In this document: positions 59,857 through 64,000 of the stretch, in pieces
Layout: each line of letters starts with the position of its first letter
How positions within the stretch are numbered: position 1 is the first letter of the stretch
Origin: Pedococcus aerophilus
GTDB taxonomy: Bacteria; Actinomycetota; Actinomycetes; Actinomycetales; Dermatophilaceae
Direction: 5' to 3'
Assembly: GCF_039532215.1 (NCBI RefSeq)
Contig: NZ_BAAARN010000001.1
Span: 2,217,942-2,281,941 of the forward strand
DNA length: 64,000 bases
Translations under genes and position numbers: made by a program
Notes under the pieces: model-generated
Database searches by the model: none
Told to the model about the DNA's origin: nothing
Seen by the model: the letters and a program-made list of their open reading frames with translations, nothing else

Positions 59857-61059
59857 GTGGGCAGCGTGGTCGTAGATCAGATCGGGTCCGAGGGCACCCT
59901 GCTGGAAGACTTCGACACCACCCTCACGAGCCGCCAAAAGAACGATTTGCTGCTCGCAGCCCTGCCCGGAGCCACGGTCGGGATTTACGGGGGCGAACAG
60001 GTGGTGCTCTTCCACGACCAGGTGATCATGAGGAAGCAGGTCACCTACCTCGGCATTCCGTGGGAGCCGTTCAAGAAGCGTATCCAGATTCCGAAGAAGT
60101 GGCTGGAGGTGCATCGTCAGGCGCTCGAGGACGGCCTTACGCCACGGTTCGTAGGGATCTACCACTACCGCGACGTCACGATCTTCGTGGACTTTGACCC
60201 GAGCACATACGTCCTACGCAAAGCGAACAACTCGGCCGCACACGTGTCGACGAACGACCTCTACCAGGCCCAGACGTCTGGGTTGTTCTCTCGCGTCGAC
60301 GGGAGAGGCAACGCGCTCACGAGCGTCCGGTTCGACCTGCTGGCTGACTACCTGCTCGACAGGGTTCGGGAGGCGAACCCGTATCTCGACGTGTTGGCGG
60401 ACTTCAACGCCGAGTTCCTCACCGACGGGCGACTCGAGGCGCTGGACGCTGTCCGTGAGATGCATGCCGCCGCGTGGCCGGACACTATGCAAGGGGAGTG
60501 GGCGGGCTTCTACCTCGAGTACCGACTTGACGAGTTCCTGAGGCGCAGCGGTGCGCACCAGTTGGTCGCGTTCCAGAAGGCAAAGCGCCGTGGCCAGCTC
60601 GACTATGACTTGGTGTTCAATGACCGCCTGAAGGTGGCCCACTACGGCGATCTGAAGGCGTCGAACATGGCCGAGCACGAGTCACCCGGTAACGCGGCCG
60701 ATGACATTAGGCGCTGCGTCGCTGAGTACGGGCGGTTTTGGTACATCATCTACGAGCACGAGACGTGGCACAGCCGCGACGATGGTGATCTGCCAGTAAT
60801 CGACTGGAATGAGTGGCGGCGTTCGGTCGGGCATGTGGGGCGGAAGGCCTATGACCCTCTCTCGTATGCCAGGCGCTTCAAGTCGGCCGTTCGGTTTGAG
60901 AGAATGATGATTCTCGAGGTCAACGAGGCTAACTTTCATGTGGTTCTCGGGGACTTTAATCAGGGCAGACAGCCCGACGGGGCCGCCAGGGCACTGAAGG
61001 TCATGATCACCAAGCGGAACATAGACAACTTCCTAATCTTCTCGGCGAGCGTCGATTAG
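59857..61059 (+). CDS. Probable type II restriction endonuclease (PD-(D/E)XK-like)
   Basis: This 400-residue protein has no close family in my memory. A candidate nuclease core lies near residues 250-270: QLDYDLVFNDRLKVAHYGDLKASN, with Asp ... Asp-X-Lys spacing of PD-(D/E)XK enzymes. It converges with a C5-cytosine methyltransferase with a 4-bp stop overlap, the usual partner arrangement. GTG start at 59857; a second GTG at 59866 is possible. The restriction function is inferred mainly from context. Confidence 0.65.
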   Translation: MGSVVVDQIGSEGTLLEDFDTTLTSRQKNDLLLAALPGATVGIYGGEQVVLFHDQVIMRKQVTYLGIPWEPFKKRIQIPKKWLEVHRQALEDGLTPRFVGIYHYRDVTIFVDFDPSTYVLRKANNSAAHVSTNDLYQAQTSGLFSRVDGRGNALTSVRFDLLADYLLDRVREANPYLDVLADFNAEFLTDGRLEALDAVREMHAAAWPDTMQGEWAGFYLEYRLDEFLRRSGAHQLVAFQKAKRRGQLDYDLVFNDRLKVAHYGDLKASNMAEHESPGNAADDIRRCVAEYGRFWYIIYEHETWHSRDDGDLPVIDWNEWRRSVGHVGRKAYDPLSYARRFKSAVRFERMMILEVNEANFHVVLGDFNQGRQPDGAARALKVMITKRNIDNFLIFSASVD

Positions 61060-62447
61060 CCCTTCTCCGGACCAATCTGCGCGAGCGTCTCGTCCGGAGA
61101 CAGCGGGGCGGTCAGCACCGCGTCGAGGATCGACTGCCCGGCTTTGGTGCGCTTGAGGATGTCCTCGTCGCGCCTCACATGCTCGCGGAGAACGTGCCAG
61201 ACCGCGCCGACGTTAACGCCGTTGCCCATCTGTCTGTAGGTAGCTGCTGGAGGCTGATGGTCGAAGTTGAACCAGTCCGGAAGGCCCTGCAAGCGAGCTG
61301 TCTCCCGGGGAGACAGCCGGCGCTCACGCGACCCAACGATCGACGTCTGCGTGATCGCCACCAGCGCGGGGAGGTACGTGGGCCGTTTGGCCCGGATGCC
61401 GGACGGGCGGAAGTGCATGACCGTATCCCACAGCCGCGGGGTGTCCTGGGCCTGCCACTCGAGCTTGCGGCGCGAGGCCGGGAAAAGAGCGGTGTACACC
61501 TTGTGCTTCTGGGCCCAGCGGTCGATCCACGTTCTGTGCTCGGCGTAGAGCGCATAGTTCTTGGCCAAGTGTCCGGCCTTCCACTTCGGCAGCGCTGGGT
61601 CGGCATCCATGAGGTCGCGGTAGACCGGCACAGCCTTGAAGTCGCCCACAACCTGCTTGAAGTCGAGCCAGGAGTCGGCCCAGATCGGGAATCCTGGAGG
61701 CTTGCGGCCATCGGTCATCTCGTACCAGGTCTGGACCCACTCGTCCCAGGCCTCGATCCATGCGCGCTCAGAGTCGGTGAGGTTGCAGCCCGGGATGTTG
61801 TGCGTGTCGTCCAGTAGGTCCTCGAGGTGCCACTCGGCCTTGGGGTCGAACCCGTCGATCCGGTCGCTGGGCAGAGCCACCGGTTCCACCTCGAGGTCGT
61901 CGCCGATACCGCTGGGGTTGTGCGTGGCTGTGATGAAGACCCGCTCGCGGACCTGGGGGCGGCCGCCTCGCTCGGGTGGCAGCAGATGCGGGGAAAAAAT
62001 CGCAGGCTGCTCAGCGACCCGGTAGCCCTGCTCCTGGAGCGTCTCGATGATCACCTGCCACTCGTGCAGGTGACGGGGTCCGGCTAGATTCCTGACGTTC
62101 TCGAGCAGCACGACCTTTGGCTTGCGCCTCTCGATGATCTTCAGGATGTTCCAGTAGAGAGTGCCCCGCGTCTCGTCCATGCCTTGCTGATAGCCGGACT
62201 TGGAGAACGGCTGGCAGGGAAAGCCAGCCGCAAGGATCTCGTGCGCAGGCACGACCACGCGCTCATCGTTGGCGTCCTCGGTGATGTCGCCGAGCGGGTC
62301 GTGGGCCCAGTTGCGGCGATAGCTTGCGGCGGCCGCATGGTCAATCTCCACGGCGTAGACGCACTCTCCGCCATAAGCCTTGAGCGCCGCGTGGAATCCA
62401 CCTACGCCGGCGAACAGGTCGATGAACCGGAAGGCTGGTGGGGTCAT
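61056..62447 (-). CDS. DNA (cytosine-5)-methyltransferase
   Basis: This 463-residue protein has the C5-MTase motifs in order: I FIDLFAGVGGFHAAL, IV GFPCQPFSKSGYQQG with the catalytic Cys near residue 75, VI LLENVRNL, VIII QVRERVFITATH, and X YRQMGNGVNVGAVW. The region between VIII and IX is long, about 190 residues, and forms the target-recognition domain. It protects host DNA from the restriction enzyme encoded convergently. The recognition sequence cannot be read from the protein. Confidence 0.95.
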   Translation of the reverse strand: MTPPAFRFIDLFAGVGGFHAALKAYGGECVYAVEIDHAAAASYRRNWAHDPLGDITEDANDERVVVPAHEILAAGFPCQPFSKSGYQQGMDETRGTLYWNILKIIERRKPKVVLLENVRNLAGPRHLHEWQVIIETLQEQGYRVAEQPAIFSPHLLPPERGGRPQVRERVFITATHNPSGIGDDLEVEPVALPSDRIDGFDPKAEWHLEDLLDDTHNIPGCNLTDSERAWIEAWDEWVQTWYEMTDGRKPPGFPIWADSWLDFKQVVGDFKAVPVYRDLMDADPALPKWKAGHLAKNYALYAEHRTWIDRWAQKHKVYTALFPASRRKLEWQAQDTPRLWDTVMHFRPSGIRAKRPTYLPALVAITQTSIVGSRERRLSPRETARLQGLPDWFNFDHQPPAATYRQMGNGVNVGAVWHVLREHVRRDEDILKRTKAGQSILDAVLTAPLSPDETLAQIGPEKG

Positions 62448-62785
62448 GCCAGAAGCTTAGCAACTTCAGTTCGAACTAACATTCGAGCTGCCAGCGTGTC
62501 GGGAAGCTTCAGGCTGCAGACTGGTGGAGGGCCCGACCCTGACTGTCAGAAGTCAGACTTCGCTGGCCCGACAGGTGCTGTCGGAGCCGGACCGAGCAAA
62601 TTCCGTCTGATGCGGACGTTCCGGCGTCGTACATCGGTAGCCTCCAGCCATGCCCTTCGGTCCCCAGTCACTTATATGGAGGAAGGGTCCATGACCCGGA
62701 CACACCGATGTGCGGCGCGCGCGCATGACAGGGGTCGCGCGTGGGTGCCTGAGCTCGCCGGCCTCTCCGACGCCGGGCACTGGAC
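62448..62785. other. Intergenic region, 338 bp
   Basis: This is the upstream region of the methyltransferase gene. Base composition is mixed. Short open frames occur but none has a family-like sequence. No repeat or RNA gene is seen. Confidence 0.5.
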
Positions 62786-64000
62786 GTGAGGTGGCTGCGC
62801 GCGCTTGCAAGCAGGCGCGCTGGCTGTTCTGTCCCACCAACTCTCAATGGCTCGGTTTCCCCCGGCACGAACACGGCTGCCCAGCACCGGGATCGGGAGG
62901 CGACGGCAGCGCGATCTGAGGCATTCGCCCTGCTGTTGTACGCGCAACAGGACTGGCAGCTACGGAAGGTGCAAAGTCACGAGTTCAAGGAGGGCGGCTA
63001 CACCGTTGCGAGGGTCTCCATCGACTGCGTGGCGCAAGACCTTCCTGGGCTCAGATACTCCTTTGAGAGTTCTGAGCACACCGTGGACGAACCAATTCTT
63101 GTCCCGGTGACCTTCATGCAGAAGGGTGCGCTACGACAGTTCGATATGCGCGGACCGGCCGATGAGCCCCTACCGGTGATCGGTCGCTCGGAGTACTCCG
63201 ACCTCATGATCGGCGTTCTGTCTTACCAGATCGAGAACGCCATCGTGCCCGGTAGCGACCCCGCGGCGCTCAAGGATGCCCTTAATGTGGTGTTGGACGA
63301 GGACCCAGGTGCGGCGGCAAAAACTTGTGCACTGCTCGTTGACAAGGGCATTGGCATGGGTGGGGTCCGTGTCCTCGACGCGAGCCGCATCAGCCCATTC
63401 GCGGCCGCCCTCCTTTCCAGCCTTTCATCGGCGTACGTTCTCATCGCTCTCTTACCCGCTGAGTACGCGCGGAGACGCGTCGTCATCAAGTACGCGCACC
63501 TTGATCCACAAGAGGTCGAGCCGTTGGGCTGGAAAAAGCGGTGGCGGGGCGCAGCGGGATTGGAGCCCCTCCGCGTGGGCTTCGGGTTGAGTCACCCAGT
63601 CGGGTCGGCCTCTCACCACCTCCAAGTGACCGTACCCAACGCCCTACGGTGCGCCTCCCTGACGCTGCCTGGGGATCGCCAAGACAGAAACACAAGCGAT
63701 GCTGCGGGCGCAGGAGTCGTCCACGTCGCGGCTCCCTACGTGCAGGACCCGGGCGAGCCGGCCGAGGCGGAGTTCGTCGTGCCGTGGTCAGGTATGCGCG
63801 CCACTACCTGGCTCGTGACCATGGTGACCTTCGCAATCACGTTTCTCGGTCTGGTGCTCCCAGGGGGTCAGGAGGCGCTGATTGACGCCGCAGACGGCGC
63901 TGCCGCCCTGCTGCTCGCCATACCTGCGGTCGCCGTGGCCTTCGCGGCCGGGAGACCGGAGAGCGCCATTGAGTCAGTCCTACTCGGCCCCCTACGCCTG
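62786..64000 (+). CDS. Unrecognised membrane protein, partial (C-terminus off the edge)
   Basis: The frame stays open for 405 codons to the window end. A likely start is the GTG of VRWLRALASRRAG; the first 40 residues look poorly coding, so a later start is possible. From AFALLLYAQQDWQLRKVQSH on, codon use is coding-like. A soluble region of about 300 residues (VTFMQKGALRQFDMRGPADE ... VIKYAHLDP) is followed by two hydrophobic helices, TTWLVTMVTFAITFLGLVL and AAALLLAIPAVAVAFAAG. No motif is recognised. It is inside the island. Confidence 0.55.
   Translation, partial: MRWLRALASRRAGCSVPPTLNGSVSPGTNTAAQHRDREATAARSEAFALLLYAQQDWQLRKVQSHEFKEGGYTVARVSIDCVAQDLPGLRYSFESSEHTVDEPILVPVTFMQKGALRQFDMRGPADEPLPVIGRSEYSDLMIGVLSYQIENAIVPGSDPAALKDALNVVLDEDPGAAAKTCALLVDKGIGMGGVRVLDASRISPFAAALLSSLSSAYVLIALLPAEYARRRVVIKYAHLDPQEVEPLGWKKRWRGAAGLEPLRVGFGLSHPVGSASHHLQVTVPNALRCASLTLPGDRQDRNTSDAAGAGVVHVAAPYVQDPGEPAEAEFVVPWSGMRATTWLVTMVTFAITFLGLVLPGGQEALIDAADGAAALLLAIPAVAVAFAAGRPESAIESVLLGPLRL

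Larger units (their letters stand above)
56506..64000. mobile_element. Probable genomic island integrated at tRNA-Ala, incomplete at the right edge
   Basis: The island starts where the tRNA-Ala remnant loses identity. Gene content changes to defence functions (Vsr, DUF262 protein, restriction enzyme, C5 methyltransferase) and base composition drops visibly. The orientation of the remnant predicts that the intact tRNA-Ala and the integrase lie to the right, outside the window. Confidence 0.7.

Noticed and set aside
1-64000. Frequent CATAC/GTATG pentamers, often as GCA-TAC (Ala-Tyr) with otherwise rare codons
   Set aside because: A rough base-composition estimate gives about as many as are seen, so no enrichment can be claimed without a proper count.
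1-64000. CRISPR arrays, rRNA genes and insertion sequences
   Set aside because: I looked for regularly spaced repeats, rRNA-like sequence and transposase motifs and found none.

Overview
The window is high-GC DNA with actinobacterial gene content. It carries the fhaA-fhaB-pstP-rodA-pbpA-pknA-pknB block, the crgA/DUF881/sortase/trpG block, and ppiA. Actinobacteria keep this order near the chromosomal origin. Gene types (SoxR, an AfsR/SARP-like regulator, ROK, class E sortase, selenocysteine genes, LGFP repeats) and codon use fit a soil-type member of the Micrococcales, possibly Intrasporangiaceae. The family placement is an impression, not a demonstration.

Left part (1-14.8 kb): a partial DHA2-type MFS exporter diverges from soxR, with a near-perfect SoxR box between them. 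Then come an endonuclease/exonuclease/phosphatase-fold protein, an MMPL transporter with a hemerythrin-domain protein, a large BTAD/ATPase regulator and a berberine-bridge-type FAD oxidoreductase. The MMPL and FAD promoters share a block of three direct repeats spaced exactly 11 bp, which looks like the target of the regulator lying between them. Small metabolic and hypothetical genes follow.

Sugar locus (14.9-29.5 kb, all minus strand): two operons. One encodes two secreted GH31 enzymes. The other encodes a ROK regulator, two ABC permeases, a sugar-binding lipoprotein, a cytoplasmic GH15 and a cytoplasmic GH31. Together they match extracellular synthesis, import and intracellular breakdown of cyclobis-(1->6)-alpha-nigerosyl (cycloalternan) from starch. 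Both operons have the same operator placed just after the -10 box.

Cell-wall and signalling core (29.6-45.6 kb): a methyltransferase, tRNA-Leu with a duplicated terminator, the FHA/PP2C/RodA/PBP/kinase operon, trpG, a small membrane protein, sortase, DUF881, crgA, a lone Flp pilin, a small DnaA-box cluster, rhomboid protease, cyclophilin and an Ala/Lys-rich protein.

Redox and selenium region (45.8-54.2 kb): a MauE-like protein, a thioredoxin-like protein with a His-rich tail, two uncharacterised proteins and a Tat-exported, Cys-rich MauA-like protein fused to LGFP repeats. No MauB is present. This is the least described system in the window. It is followed by selB, selA, selC (tRNA-Sec) and selD, with no selenoprotein gene in view.

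Right end (54.3-64 kb): small genes and a secreted SGNH esterase lead to the 3' half of a tRNA-Ala(TGC) at 56460-56505. From there to the window end lies what looks like an integrated island of lower-GC genes: a hypothetical protein, a frameshifted Vsr endonuclease, a DUF262 protein, a probable restriction enzyme, a C5-cytosine methyltransferase and an unrecognised membrane protein that runs off the edge. The intact tRNA-Ala and the integrase would be expected beyond 64 kb.
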